A stretch of 64,000 nt of DNA, from positions 124,001-188,000 of the forward strand of contig NZ_MVKX01000008.1 in NCBI RefSeq assembly GCF_002018365.1, written 5' to 3'. Positions 1 through 7,956 of this stretch are shown here, one piece after another. Position 1 is the first letter of the stretch, and each line of letters opens with the position of its first letter. Source of the DNA: Acinetobacter amyesii. GTDB taxonomy: Bacteria > Pseudomonadota > Gammaproteobacteria > Pseudomonadales > Moraxellaceae. Below the pieces are notes generated by a model. It saw nothing but the letters and a program-made list of their open reading frames with translations. It searched no databases and had not been told where the DNA came from. The position numbers and the translations under genes are program-made.

Positions 1-579
1 GTACATGATGAAATTGAGCCGATCATTTTTCCCAAGTTAGTTGCACATTTTCAACAGCAGCAGTTTCAGATCCAATTTTCCAGTATTAAATTAGATCGTA
101 AAACCATTGTGGCTGATCTAGCTGCACAGCAAATCGATTTTGCGATTGACCTTGAGCAAAACTTTGGTGAGAAAATAAATTTTCAAACCTTGGTTGAAGA
201 CCAATTCGTGGTTTGTAGTCAACATCCCAAGATGGATGAATCTATTTATCTTTCTGCTCCTCATATTGGGGTTTCTTCCCGACGTGCAGGTGTATTAGTT
301 GAGGATATATATTTAAAGCGTAAAAAACACTCCAGAGAGATTTTTTTACGCTGCCAGCATTACTCTACTGCGCTACAAATTTTGGCACAGCAACCCAAGG
401 CGATATTGACGATTCCACAAAATATTTTGACGCATTTACAGGTTGCTCCCGAACTGAATATTTTTGATGTACCTGTAGACTTGCCGAAAATTAAACTTGG
501 GATGTATTGGCATAATGATTTGGAATTAAATTCACGGCATGTTTTTTTGCGAAGCGAAATTTCTAAAATTTTTGCTTAG
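1..579 (+). CDS. LysR-family transcriptional regulator, 3' part
   Basis: The reading frame is open from the first base of the window and ends in TAG at 577-579, so only the C-terminal 192 residues are visible. They resemble the effector-binding half of LysR-type regulators: a segment on identifying a target (DLAAQQIDFAIDL), a strand entering 'VEDQFVVCSQHP', and a late hydrophobic core ending 'KLGMYWHNDLELNSRHVFLR', which is the usual closing segment of this family. The N-terminal winged-helix DNA-binding domain lies upstream of the window. An internal GTG at 109 could be mistaken for a start, but homologous sequence continues upstream of it. The ligand and target genes cannot be told from this fragment. 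Confidence 0.75.
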   Translation, partial: VHDEIEPIIFPKLVAHFQQQQFQIQFSSIKLDRKTIVADLAAQQIDFAIDLEQNFGEKINFQTLVEDQFVVCSQHPKMDESIYLSAPHIGVSSRRAGVLVEDIYLKRKKHSREIFLRCQHYSTALQILAQQPKAILTIPQNILTHLQVAPELNIFDVPVDLPKIKLGMYWHNDLELNSRHVFLRSEISKIFA

Positions 580-636
580 GCTATTTTTATGATGATATAT
601 CAATTTGCTTAGGCTATTTACATGGGTTTATATTGA
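571..636. repeat. Short tandem duplication over the LysR stop codon
   Basis: A 16-base unit, TTTGCTTAGGCTATTT, occurs at 571-586 and again at 604-619, a 33-base period. The first copy contains the stop codon of the upstream gene. The remainder of each period is only partly similar. It looks like an old local duplication of the gene end. Confidence 0.6.
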
Positions 637-797
637 ATTTTGCGTGATGAAACTTGCTGTATATTTATAGATCAAATGCTGATTATTTAAGGTATTTTTA
701 ACTGACCGTCGGTTTATTCGACAGCCATAAATCATGAGTTCTTATAAAATCTAAACTCCTGTTTTTATGCGATATGACCTCGTTCATATCATAGTGT

Positions 798-1352
798 ATG
801 CTTTCAAATCTCTCCGCGAATTGGCTCATGGCTTTAGGTGCTGTACTGTGCCTGATCACAGTCTATGTTCTTTATAAAGTCACCATTTTCTTAAAGGATT
901 TTTTTCAACCCTTTAAGAAAGGAAAATCTTACCTCTGCCGTGTATCTGATATTAGTGATGGCGATACCCTCACCTGCTATCGGATGAATCTAAGACGTTC
1001 TAAAACCAAACTTCGCTTTGCTTATGTGGATGCACCAGAATCGACACAAGCCTACGGTAAAGAGTCCGCTCGACTGATCAAATCTATGGTATATAAGAAA
1101 TTTGTTCGCGTAAAAATCACTGATGTAGACCGTTATGGCCGCTGCGTTGGGGTTATTTATCGCTATCGTAAATGCATGAATGAAGAAATGGTAAAACGTG
1201 GTGCTGCGTGGGTATACGAAGAATACATCCGTGACCAAAAGCATTTGAACTATATGATGAATTTACAAAGCAAAGCACGTAAGCAAAAGAAAGGTTTGTG
1301 GAAAGCCAGTCGTCCAATGCGCCCTAAAGAGTATCGTAAATTACATAAATAA
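798..1352 (+). CDS. Membrane-anchored thermonuclease-like (SNase-fold) protein
   Basis: This 184-residue protein has one N-terminal hydrophobic helix (about residues 9-32) followed by a staphylococcal-nuclease fold domain (about 44-168). The residues that do the chemistry in SNase are all recognisable: Asp in DGDT (54-57), Arg73, Asp78 and Glu81 in the VDAPES segment, and Arg115 in DRYGR. It is therefore probably an active calcium-dependent sugar-nonspecific nuclease held at the inner membrane with its domain in the periplasm. The single helix has no clear cleavage site, so an anchor is more likely than a signal peptide. The ATG at 798 has no good ribosome-binding site; a second ATG at 828 would still keep most of the helix. 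The role could be DNA scavenging or processing of incoming DNA. Confidence 0.75.
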   Translation: MLSNLSANWLMALGAVLCLITVYVLYKVTIFLKDFFQPFKKGKSYLCRVSDISDGDTLTCYRMNLRRSKTKLRFAYVDAPESTQAYGKESARLIKSMVYKKFVRVKITDVDRYGRCVGVIYRYRKCMNEEMVKRGAAWVYEEYIRDQKHLNYMMNLQSKARKQKKGLWKASRPMRPKEYRKLHK

Positions 1353-1491
1353 CAGACCACATTACAGCATCGCTAAGGAATATTTGATGACTTAGCCATG
1401 TCTAATATTTGACCTTTTTTTACTTCGCTATACAATAATGCTGCCCTTTTGGGTATAGAAAATAAATTAGATAATTAAAATTGGAATAATA

Positions 1492-2268
1492 ATGACTGAA
1501 CTTACTTCAAGCGAATTGAATCCGTTTCAACAAGATCAAAATATTCAGCCCCAAATTCAAAAAGCCGATCATCCTCTGTCTCCTGAGGGACGTTTTGGCC
1601 GCCTGTCCTATTTAGCGTGGTTATTTATCATTAGCATGATTTATACCTGTCTATTGGGCATCAGCGTCGCGCTGGGTCTTTTTGCATTTTTCAATTCAGC
1701 AGAACGTAGTATTGAAGCACTTTTTAATTCATTCTTAGGACTCAGTGCGATCGCTCTGATTGTCGTTTCTATCGTTGCAATGTTTGTCGCAATGATCTGC
1801 ATTACGATTCGTCGTTTACATGATCTAAATAAAAGCGGTTGGCTCTGCTTAATTTTTCTCATCCCTCTGGTCGGTACCATCTTTAGCATTTATGTGATGG
1901 CTGCAAAAGGTACTGAAGGTGAAAATAAATATGGTATTAAGCGTCCAACGGAACAAACAGAGAAAGTTATTGGGTCATTGTATCTAATCCTGATGATTGT
2001 TTATTTGTTGGTCATGATCCCATTGATGTTCAATATGCAAAGTATGATGAGCAATTTAGAACAAGCCCAATTACAAGAACAAGCAATGATGTCTGAAGGT
2101 GAACCTGAAGAATTAACAGATGAACAACTTGCGGCTTATTTAGAGCAAGCTGAATCAGAAAGTGAAGAACTTGCTTATGCAGATGGTGAAAGTGTAGGAA
2201 TTTCAGAAAATGCAGACAGCTCAGCGGAAGATGCAGCAATTGCAGCTGCAGAAGCTTCTGTAGAATAA
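1492..2268 (+). CDS. DUF805 family membrane protein with acidic C-terminal tail
   Basis: A 258-residue inner-membrane protein. Residues about 30-150 carry the DUF805 pattern: the N-terminal 'GRFGRLSYLAW' entry, several hydrophobic helices, and the conserved 'TIRRLHDLNKSGW' loop. Another hydrophobic helix follows near residues 160-180. Unlike simple DUF805 proteins it ends in a tail of roughly 75 residues rich in Glu, Gln, Ala and Ser and almost free of positive charge. The start is supported by a GGAA motif 9 bases upstream. It stands alone and is followed by a strong terminator. DUF805 has no assigned biochemical function; the tail suggests a cytoplasmic interaction segment, which is inference. 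Confidence 0.75.
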   Translation: MTELTSSELNPFQQDQNIQPQIQKADHPLSPEGRFGRLSYLAWLFIISMIYTCLLGISVALGLFAFFNSAERSIEALFNSFLGLSAIALIVVSIVAMFVAMICITIRRLHDLNKSGWLCLIFLIPLVGTIFSIYVMAAKGTEGENKYGIKRPTEQTEKVIGSLYLILMIVYLLVMIPLMFNMQSMMSNLEQAQLQEQAMMSEGEPEELTDEQLAAYLEQAESESEELAYADGESVGISENADSSAEDAAIAAAEASVE

Positions 2269-2340
2269 ACACGTATTGTTTAAGGTATCAATTCAACGAT
2301 ATGCATTGAACGATAAGCTTTAAATGAAATGTTATGCAAG

Positions 2341-2368
2341 AAAACCTGTGTGCGCACAGGTTTTTTTA
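2341..2368 (+). terminator. Rho-independent terminator after the DUF805 gene
   Basis: A 10-bp stem (AAAACCTGTG / CACAGGTTTT) with a TGCG loop is followed by a run of T. It lies about 70 bases after the stop codon of the DUF805 gene. Confidence 0.85.
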
Positions 2369-2437
2369 TACCTGTTTTTTATGCTTTGAGTTGTTCACTT
2401 GAATTCAAAATAAATTAGGCGTAAAGTTGCGATAATT

Positions 2438-2456
2438 TAGTTACCCTAGTTAACTA
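2438..2456. promoter_or_regulatory. Candidate MarR operator
   Basis: TAGTTA, CCC, then the perfect palindrome TAGTTAACTA lie immediately in front of the MarR start codon (2459). The position over the presumed start of transcription or translation and the dyad symmetry suit autorepression by a MarR dimer. This is inferred from symmetry only. Confidence 0.4.
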
Positions 2457-2458
2457 TC

Positions 2459-2905
2459 ATGAATTCCACATTAGGTTTCCGCTCTTCACTTCTACGCTGT
2501 GCGCGTCTAATGAGTGATGAAATCAACACGATTTTATTGCCCTATCAATTGAACTATTCACTTTGGCAAGTCATGTTTGTCATCCGTGAAAAAACCGCTT
2601 GTACATCTATTGAAATGGCGGAATATTTAAACGTATCCAAGCCATCCATCACTAAGCGTGTCAAAATTCTTGCGCAGATGGATATTTTGAGTCATGTACA
2701 AACTGACGATAAACGTCAAAAGAAAATGATGCTCAGCGAGACTGGACGTGAGTTATTTCAGCAATGTGCAAAAGACATAGATGCCTTTGAGCAGCGCTTG
2801 ATCGCGCCATTAGCTAGCCAAGATATCCAACACTCTATTCATATTTTACACCGTGTCATGCAAGAACTTGAACAAAACACTGTAGGTGATGATCATGCAA
2901 GATAA
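2459..2905 (+). CDS. MarR-family transcriptional regulator
   Basis: A 148-residue winged-helix protein of MarR size. The central part, 'EMAEYLNVSKPSITKRVKIL', is the typical recognition helix region, followed by a wing with basic residues ('TDDKRQKKMMLSETG') and a C-terminal dimerisation helix. It probably represses itself and the adjacent transporter. Its last codons overlap the start of the MFS gene, so the two are translationally coupled. Such pairs usually respond to a small aromatic or toxic compound exported by the transporter; the ligand is not evident here. Confidence 0.85.
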   Translation: MNSTLGFRSSLLRCARLMSDEINTILLPYQLNYSLWQVMFVIREKTACTSIEMAEYLNVSKPSITKRVKILAQMDILSHVQTDDKRQKKMMLSETGRELFQQCAKDIDAFEQRLIAPLASQDIQHSIHILHRVMQELEQNTVGDDHAR

Positions 2906-4088
2906 AGCACCACTTTGGACTCGAAATTTTATTTTAGTCAGCGCCATTAACTTCCAATTGGTTTTAACCTTTTATCTCTTGGTTGTGGTGATCGTGGGCT
3001 ATGCGGTGGCTGAATTTGGTGCGACAACTGCTCAAGCCGGTCTAGTTTCAGGCTTGTTCATTGTCGGCACATTGGTCGGGCGTTTATTGGTGGGTAAGTT
3101 CTTAGAACGTTTTGGTCGAAAAACAACACTGATCGTTGGTTTAATTGGCTTTTTAGTCTTTTCTGGTTTTTACTTCATTCAGTTTGGCGTCGGCATGTTG
3201 CTTTTCATACGCTTTATGCATGGCTTTATGATGGGTATTGCATCAACAGTGCTGGGTACCTTAATTGCCCAAATCTTACCAGCGACACGTCGCGGTGAAG
3301 GCATTGGCTACTACAGCATGAGTAGTACGTTAGGTACGGCTATTGGGCCATTTCTTGCCATTTGGATGATGTTACATATTGGTTATCATGCGATTTTTAT
3401 TGTTTCAACAATTATCGCATTGAGCTGCCTATTGGTTGCCTTGCTGATTCAAGTGCCCGATTTACCCAAAATCAATAAACCCCTCGATACTGTTGAAGCC
3501 GTCAAAAAACCAAGTTGGATTGCTCAATTTGTAGAGCCTAAAGCATTACCGATATCATTCATCATGCTTTTCGCTTCAATCTGCTATTCAGGTGTTTTAT
3601 CTTTCATTAACTTCTATGCCAAAGAAATCGATTTGGTTGAAACAGCCTCGTTTTTCTTTTTGATGTATGCCATTGCGATTTTAATTTCTCGCCCATTTAC
3701 AGGCCCGTTGATGGACCGTAAAGGTGAAAATATTGTGATCTACCCTGCTTTTGTGATTATGGGCGTGGCATTGGTATTGCTCAGCATCACACAGAGTTCA
3801 TGGATGCTTTTACTTTGTGCAGGCCTACTTGGACTCGGTTATGGCAATATTCAGTCGGTCTGCCAAACAGTTGCGGTAAAAAGTGCGCCACTTGAACGTA
3901 TGGGTTTTGCCACTTCGACTTTCTTTATCTTTTTGGATGCCGGCTTAGGCTTTGGACCATACTTTATCGGTAAATTGCTCGACCATATTGGCTACTCACA
4001 ATTGTATTTGTATAGCGCATTTGCTGCCTTTGCATGTATTGGTGCCTACTACATTTTACATGGTCGTTATACCGTTCGAACTGCTTAA
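2895..4088 (+). CDS. MFS transporter, efflux type
   Basis: About 397 residues with the hydrophobicity of a 12-helix major facilitator protein. The loop after the second helix carries 'GRLLVGKFLERFGRKT', the family's G-x3-D-R/K-x-GRK/R motif in variant form, and a similar 'SRPFTGPLMDRKGE' loop opens the second half. I chose the ATG at 2895 because AGGTGA sits 5-6 bases ahead of it; GTG 2886 and ATG 2889 are in frame but lie on top of that site. It overlaps the end of the MarR gene and probably forms one operon with it. It is similar to drug- or arabinose-efflux (AraJ-like) permeases. The substrate is unknown. Confidence 0.85.
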   Translation: MQDKAPLWTRNFILVSAINFQLVLTFYLLVVVIVGYAVAEFGATTAQAGLVSGLFIVGTLVGRLLVGKFLERFGRKTTLIVGLIGFLVFSGFYFIQFGVGMLLFIRFMHGFMMGIASTVLGTLIAQILPATRRGEGIGYYSMSSTLGTAIGPFLAIWMMLHIGYHAIFIVSTIIALSCLLVALLIQVPDLPKINKPLDTVEAVKKPSWIAQFVEPKALPISFIMLFASICYSGVLSFINFYAKEIDLVETASFFFLMYAIAILISRPFTGPLMDRKGENIVIYPAFVIMGVALVLLSITQSSWMLLLCAGLLGLGYGNIQSVCQTVAVKSAPLERMGFATSTFFIFLDAGLGFGPYFIGKLLDHIGYSQLYLYSAFAAFACIGAYYILHGRYTVRTA

Positions 4089-4095
4089 ACTGTAT

Positions 4096-5082
4096 CTAAA
4101 CATCAAATCGTCGGCTGAAACGTCGACGATATTCTAAGGGGCTCAGCCCCGTTTTTTTTTGAAATAACCGTCGAAATGAGCTTGGGTCACTATAGCCGAC
4201 ATCTCGCATAATCAGATCTAAAGCGTGTCCCGTTTCTTCTAAACGCTTTCGTGCAGCTTCAATCCGTATTGATTGTAAGTATTGATTGGGAGGAATATCC
4301 AAAGCCGTTTTAAAATGTCGAATCAATGTCCTTGTTGTCACATTAAACTGCGCCGCAAGTTCATCTAAGACAATATTTTCATGATAATGTTGTTCCAACC
4401 AATCTTGAACTTTTTGCACCAAACCATCCTGATGCGGTTTAGATATTTTCAATAATGAATAGGACAACTGACTATCACGACGATAATCCAATACAAATGA
4501 TTTTGCCGTGTGGATTGCCGTTTCAAAACCATAAAAACGTTCTATTAGGTGCAGTCCCAAATCAAACCATGCTAAGCCGCCTCCAGCACAGTAAATATTT
4601 TGATCATGGCTAATGAGCTGATCTGCATTCAGTTTGACCAAAGGATAGCGTTCACGAAACATTTGCTGAAAGCCCCAATGTGTCGTTGCCTGTTTACCAT
4701 CTAAAAGCCCTGCTTCTGCCAGAAAAAAATTACCCGTACAATTTCCTGCGATCAGTCCGCTCTGCAATTGCCGAGTTTTTAATAACTCGATCAGTGCTGA
4801 ATTTTGCGCTAAAACATCTAAGATCAGCGCGCCTATCGTTGGGACAATGATGATATCTGCATCTGTTATTTCATAAAATGCTAGATCGGCATAAAGCTTG
4901 ATGCCATTGATACATTGCACAGCTTGACCATGTTGTGAGGCAATTTTGACCTGAAATAGCCGCTGCACATTTTGTTTTTGAATCCGGTTCCAACTGACTC
5001 CCGCCATTGCAAAGAGATCAACAACTCCAGTAATCGCAGAAGCCAAAGCACCATCAAATGCTAAAATTATGATTTTCTTCAT
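4096..5082 (-). CDS. GlxA-family transcriptional regulator (DJ-1/PfpI plus AraC domains)
   Basis: 328 residues in two parts: an N-terminal DJ-1/PfpI-like domain (about 1-165, with the nucleophile-elbow-like 'GLIAGNCTGNFFLAEAGLL' and 'ATTHW') and a C-terminal AraC double helix-turn-helix (about 215-328, ending 'DVGYSDPSSFRRLFQKKTGLSP'). This arrangement is typical of GlxA/CdhR/ArgR-type activators. It is convergent with the MFS gene and divergent from the acyl-CoA dehydrogenase gene at 5205. Two TGTCA palindromes lie in the shared promoter region, so it may control that gene. The effector is unknown; related proteins sense quaternary amines or amino acids. Confidence 0.85.
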   Translation of the reverse strand: MKKIIILAFDGALASAITGVVDLFAMAGVSWNRIQKQNVQRLFQVKIASQHGQAVQCINGIKLYADLAFYEITDADIIIVPTIGALILDVLAQNSALIELLKTRQLQSGLIAGNCTGNFFLAEAGLLDGKQATTHWGFQQMFRERYPLVKLNADQLISHDQNIYCAGGGLAWFDLGLHLIERFYGFETAIHTAKSFVLDYRRDSQLSYSLLKISKPHQDGLVQKVQDWLEQHYHENIVLDELAAQFNVTTRTLIRHFKTALDIPPNQYLQSIRIEAARKRLEETGHALDLIMRDVGYSDPSSFRRLFQKKTGLSPLEYRRRFSRRFDV

Positions 5083-5103
5083 TTAAAGTTCAAATTATCA
5101 AAA

Positions 5104-5138
5104 TGTCATTTTTGACTTATTAAGTGTCATTATTGACA
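5104..5138. promoter_or_regulatory. Double TGTCA-type operator between the GlxA regulator and acyl-CoA dehydrogenase genes
   Basis: TGTCATTTTTGAC (5104-5116) and the perfect dyad TGTCATTATTGACA (5125-5138) start 21 bases apart, two helical turns. This is the geometry expected for cooperative binding of two dimers. The same dyad type recurs at 62174-62191 in front of another acyl-CoA dehydrogenase gene. Confidence 0.5.
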
Positions 5139-5204
5139 ATTTTATATCCAAAAATCAACTGCTAGTCTTGATGCATAAAATTCAACCCGATTAGAGATTG
5201 AGCA

Positions 5205-6992
5205 ATGGCGCAGTTAATCAATGACAAAGATTTAAATTTTTTGCTATTTGACGTGTTTAAAGCGCAAGACTTAACGCATTACCCACGTTTTTACGAGCAT
5301 GATGCTGAAACCTTCAAAAGCATCCTAGAAACTGCACAAGGTATTGCTCAAGACTTTTTTGCACCCCATAACGCAACAGCCGATCAAAACGAACCTACGT
5401 TTGATGGTCAACAGGTTAAAACCATTTCAGAAGTCAAAACGGCATGGAAACAATTTGCAGATGCCGGCCTGCTTTGTGCGCAGCATGATTATGATGCAGG
5501 CGGTATGCAACTTCCGACTTTGATCAATATGGCTGCTAATGCCTATTTCATGTCGGCAAATCCATCGTCAGTGGCTTATTCATTTCTAACCGCTGCAGCT
5601 GCAAATGTAATTCAAGCTTTCGGTACGACTGAACAAAAAGATAGGTTTGTACCGCATATGTTCAGTGGTCGCTTTGCTGGAACGATGGCCATGACTGAAC
5701 CGGATGTGGGTTCATCTTTAGGTGATTTGACCACAAAAGCCATACCACAAGCCGATGGAACCTACCTCATCAAAGGCCAAAAGATGTTTATTTCAGGGGG
5801 TGACCAAGACATCACTGAAAATATCGTGCATTTGGTCCTTGCTCGGATACAAGATGCACCTCAGGGCGTGAAAGGTATATCGCTGTTTATTGTTCCGAAG
5901 TTTAAAACCCTAAGCGATGGTTCACTTGCAGGCGCCAATGACGTTCAACTGGCTGGCTTATTACATAAAATGGGCTACCGAGGTACTACATCGACAGTAC
6001 TGAGCTTTGGTGAAAAAGACCAATGTACTGGCTATCTGATTGGTGAAGCAGGTGCTGGACTTAAATATATGTTTAAGATGATGAATGAAGCACGAGTCGG
6101 TGTCGGCTTAGGTGCAGCCATGATTGGATACCGTGGCTATTTAGAGTCACTCGAATATGCCAAGAATCGTCCACAAGGCCGCTTAGTATCAGATAAAAAT
6201 CCTGCCGCTAAACCTGTCAATATCATTCAACATACAGATGTTAAACGGATGCTTTTGGCGCAAAAATCTTATGTGGAAGGCGCACTTGCGTTATGTTTAT
6301 TTGCTGCACGATTAATTGATGAACATCAAGCCGCTAACAATGAAGACAGCGCGCTGTTATTAGATTTAATTATCCCTGTCGTCAAATCATTCCCTTCTGC
6401 CTATGGGCCAAAAGCCAATGATTTAGCCATCCAAGTTTTAGGTGGCGCTGGCTATACCCGTGAATATCCGCTTGAACAATGTTATCGCGACAACCGCTTA
6501 AATCCGATCCATGAAGGTACATTTGGGATTCAATCTTTGGATTTGTTGGGTCGTAAGCTTTGGCAGCACAACAGCAAAGGTTTAATGCTGTTATTACAAC
6601 GTATGCAAAATACGATTGATCAAGCTCAACATCCAAAAACTCAAGCGCTTGCAGCGATTTTTTCAGCACATTTAAACACGGTGAAGAAAACCACACAAAG
6701 TTTGGGACAAGTCCTCGCCCAAGGTCGTGTCGATCAGGCACTGGGAAATTCTGCGTTGTATCTAGACATGATGGGCAAAGTCATCATTTCATGGCTATGG
6801 CTTGAAATGGCCAATCAAGCCCTTGTGAAATTTGAACATTCAGATTTAGCTGAAGATCAACAATTCTTAGCAGGTAAATTACAAGCCACGCAATATTTTA
6901 TCCGCTGGGAATTACCTGAAATAGAGCACCAAGCCAAGTTATTGCTAGAACTTGATGATACTTGCCTCAACATGCAAGAAAGTTGGTTCTAG
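5205..6992 (+). CDS. Acyl-CoA dehydrogenase (large, ~600-residue type)
   Basis: This 595-residue flavoprotein oxidises an acyl-CoA thioester to the trans-2-enoyl-CoA and passes electrons to ETF. The flavin-binding segment 'TMAMTEPDVGSSLGDL' lies near residue 165, the substrate-loop region near 275-290, and the late 'QVLGGAGYTREYPLEQCYRD' block ends in 'IHEGTFG', whose Glu is the usual catalytic base. An extra C-terminal domain of about 130 residues after the core matches the longer acyl-CoA dehydrogenase class found in Pseudomonas and Acinetobacter. It is monocistronic, divergent from a GlxA regulator with operator-like dyads between them, and followed by a terminator. Chain length preference cannot be read from the sequence. 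Confidence 0.88.
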   Translation: MAQLINDKDLNFLLFDVFKAQDLTHYPRFYEHDAETFKSILETAQGIAQDFFAPHNATADQNEPTFDGQQVKTISEVKTAWKQFADAGLLCAQHDYDAGGMQLPTLINMAANAYFMSANPSSVAYSFLTAAAANVIQAFGTTEQKDRFVPHMFSGRFAGTMAMTEPDVGSSLGDLTTKAIPQADGTYLIKGQKMFISGGDQDITENIVHLVLARIQDAPQGVKGISLFIVPKFKTLSDGSLAGANDVQLAGLLHKMGYRGTTSTVLSFGEKDQCTGYLIGEAGAGLKYMFKMMNEARVGVGLGAAMIGYRGYLESLEYAKNRPQGRLVSDKNPAAKPVNIIQHTDVKRMLLAQKSYVEGALALCLFAARLIDEHQAANNEDSALLLDLIIPVVKSFPSAYGPKANDLAIQVLGGAGYTREYPLEQCYRDNRLNPIHEGTFGIQSLDLLGRKLWQHNSKGLMLLLQRMQNTIDQAQHPKTQALAAIFSAHLNTVKKTTQSLGQVLAQGRVDQALGNSALYLDMMGKVIISWLWLEMANQALVKFEHSDLAEDQQFLAGKLQATQYFIRWELPEIEHQAKLLLELDDTCLNMQESWF

Positions 6993-7026
6993 CCACCCGT
7001 TTAGCTCAGTCCTCAATGGGCTAATC

Positions 7027-7060
7027 TGGACAAGGTTTTCACGGATGAAAATCTTGTCCA
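7027..7060. repeat. Long imperfect inverted repeat
   Basis: 15-base arms (TGGACAAGGTTTTCA and TGAAAATCTTGTCCA) with a 4-base loop and one G-T position would form a stable RNA hairpin 35 bases after the acyl-CoA dehydrogenase stop. There is no T-run after it, so it is more likely an mRNA 3'-end stabiliser or a first, Rho-dependent-type stop than a classic terminator. No second copy of this element was noticed in the window. Confidence 0.55.
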
Positions 7061-7089
7061 ACCCTATCTATTTCAATAAAAACTACAAT

Positions 7090-7120
7090 AAAAAAGGAAC
7101 TTAGTTTTCGTTCCTTTTTT
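7090..7120. terminator. Bidirectional terminator between convergent genes
   Basis: AAAAAAGGAAC and GTTCCTTTTTT flank a 9-base loop, giving a T-run on both strands. It separates the acyl-CoA dehydrogenase gene (plus) from the nitroreductase gene (minus). Confidence 0.85.
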
Positions 7121-7147
7121 ATCGAAATTGTGTGTTATACGCTGCAA

Positions 7148-7750
7148 TTATTGAAAGACTTTAAAACGAGCGGCATCATCCATATAGCCTTTTTCTTTCG
7201 CTTCACCTTCCACTGAACCAAAAACCAATTGAGCACGTAGTTTCCAATGCCCAGGAATGTCCCATTCAGCATGCACTTGTTCATCCACAATTGGGTTGTA
7301 ATGCTGTAATGATGCGCCTAAACCTTCGGTGTGCAATGCGGTCCAAGTCGCAAATTGGGCAATGGCAGTTGAATGTTCAGCCCAAATCGGAAAGTTTTCT
7401 GCATAAGAAGGAAACTGTGCTTGTAGGCCACTGACCACATCTAAATCTTCAAAGAACAGAACTGTACCTAAACCTGCTGCAAAACTTGCCATTTTAGCCG
7501 TCGTCTTCACAGCACTTTCTTCATCTTTTGCATAAGATTTTAATTTGTCAGCGACTAAGCCCCAAAATTTTTCGCTTTCACCATTAAATAAAATAACAGC
7601 ACGAGAAGATTGTGAGTTAAATGAAGACGGGCTTTGTTTAATCGCGGTTTGGATCAAATCAGTTAAATATTCTGTGCTTTGGCTTACATTGTCCCCAATA
7701 GCATAAATAGTGCGACGTTTGCTTATCAGGTCAATAAACTGATTTGACAT
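7148..7750 (-). CDS. Nitroreductase-family protein (HBN1/Frm2-like)
   Basis: A 200-residue FMN-dependent oxidoreductase. The N-terminal 'DLISKRRTIYAIGD' and 'QSPSSFNSQSSRAVIL' segments are the nitroreductase-fold flavin phosphate contacts, and 'GLGASLQHYNPIVDE' matches the later flavin site. The short form with this QSPSSFNSQ pattern is the HBN1/Frm2 subgroup, related to yeast fatty-acid-response proteins. It probably reduces quinones or nitro compounds with NAD(P)H. It is transcribed alone. The physiological substrate is not known for this subgroup. Confidence 0.85.
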   Translation of the reverse strand: MSNQFIDLISKRRTIYAIGDNVSQSTEYLTDLIQTAIKQSPSSFNSQSSRAVILFNGESEKFWGLVADKLKSYAKDEESAVKTTAKMASFAAGLGTVLFFEDLDVVSGLQAQFPSYAENFPIWAEHSTAIAQFATWTALHTEGLGASLQHYNPIVDEQVHAEWDIPGHWKLRAQLVFGSVEGEAKEKGYMDDAARFKVFQ

Positions 7751-7908
7751 ATAAAATGGTCCTATAAAATAAAATGTGCAGATGAGTTAAATACGTTTGG
7801 AATGATAAAAATCGCTACTTTTCCAAATATTGGAATGCTTCACTTGCTTGATGGGTCACTATGAAACAGTCACTTGCCGAAGTAAATCTGAAGTTCTGCT
7901 GTACATAT

Positions 7909-7936
7909 AAAAAATCCTCCTAAGCGGAGGATTTTT
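7909..7936 (-). terminator. Terminator of the 7957-8448 gene
   Basis: AAAATCCTCC and GGAGGATTTT arms around a TAAGC loop, with T-runs on both sides, lie about 20 bases after the minus-strand stop codon. Confidence 0.85.
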
Positions 7937-7956
7937 CGACTAAAACTCTATGAAGT

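Noticed and set aside
7002-7075. GTTTAGCTCAG-like string after the acyl-CoA dehydrogenase gene, resembling a tRNA D-arm
   Set aside because: No acceptor stem, anticodon arm or T-arm can be folded around it; the following sequence is an inverted repeat.
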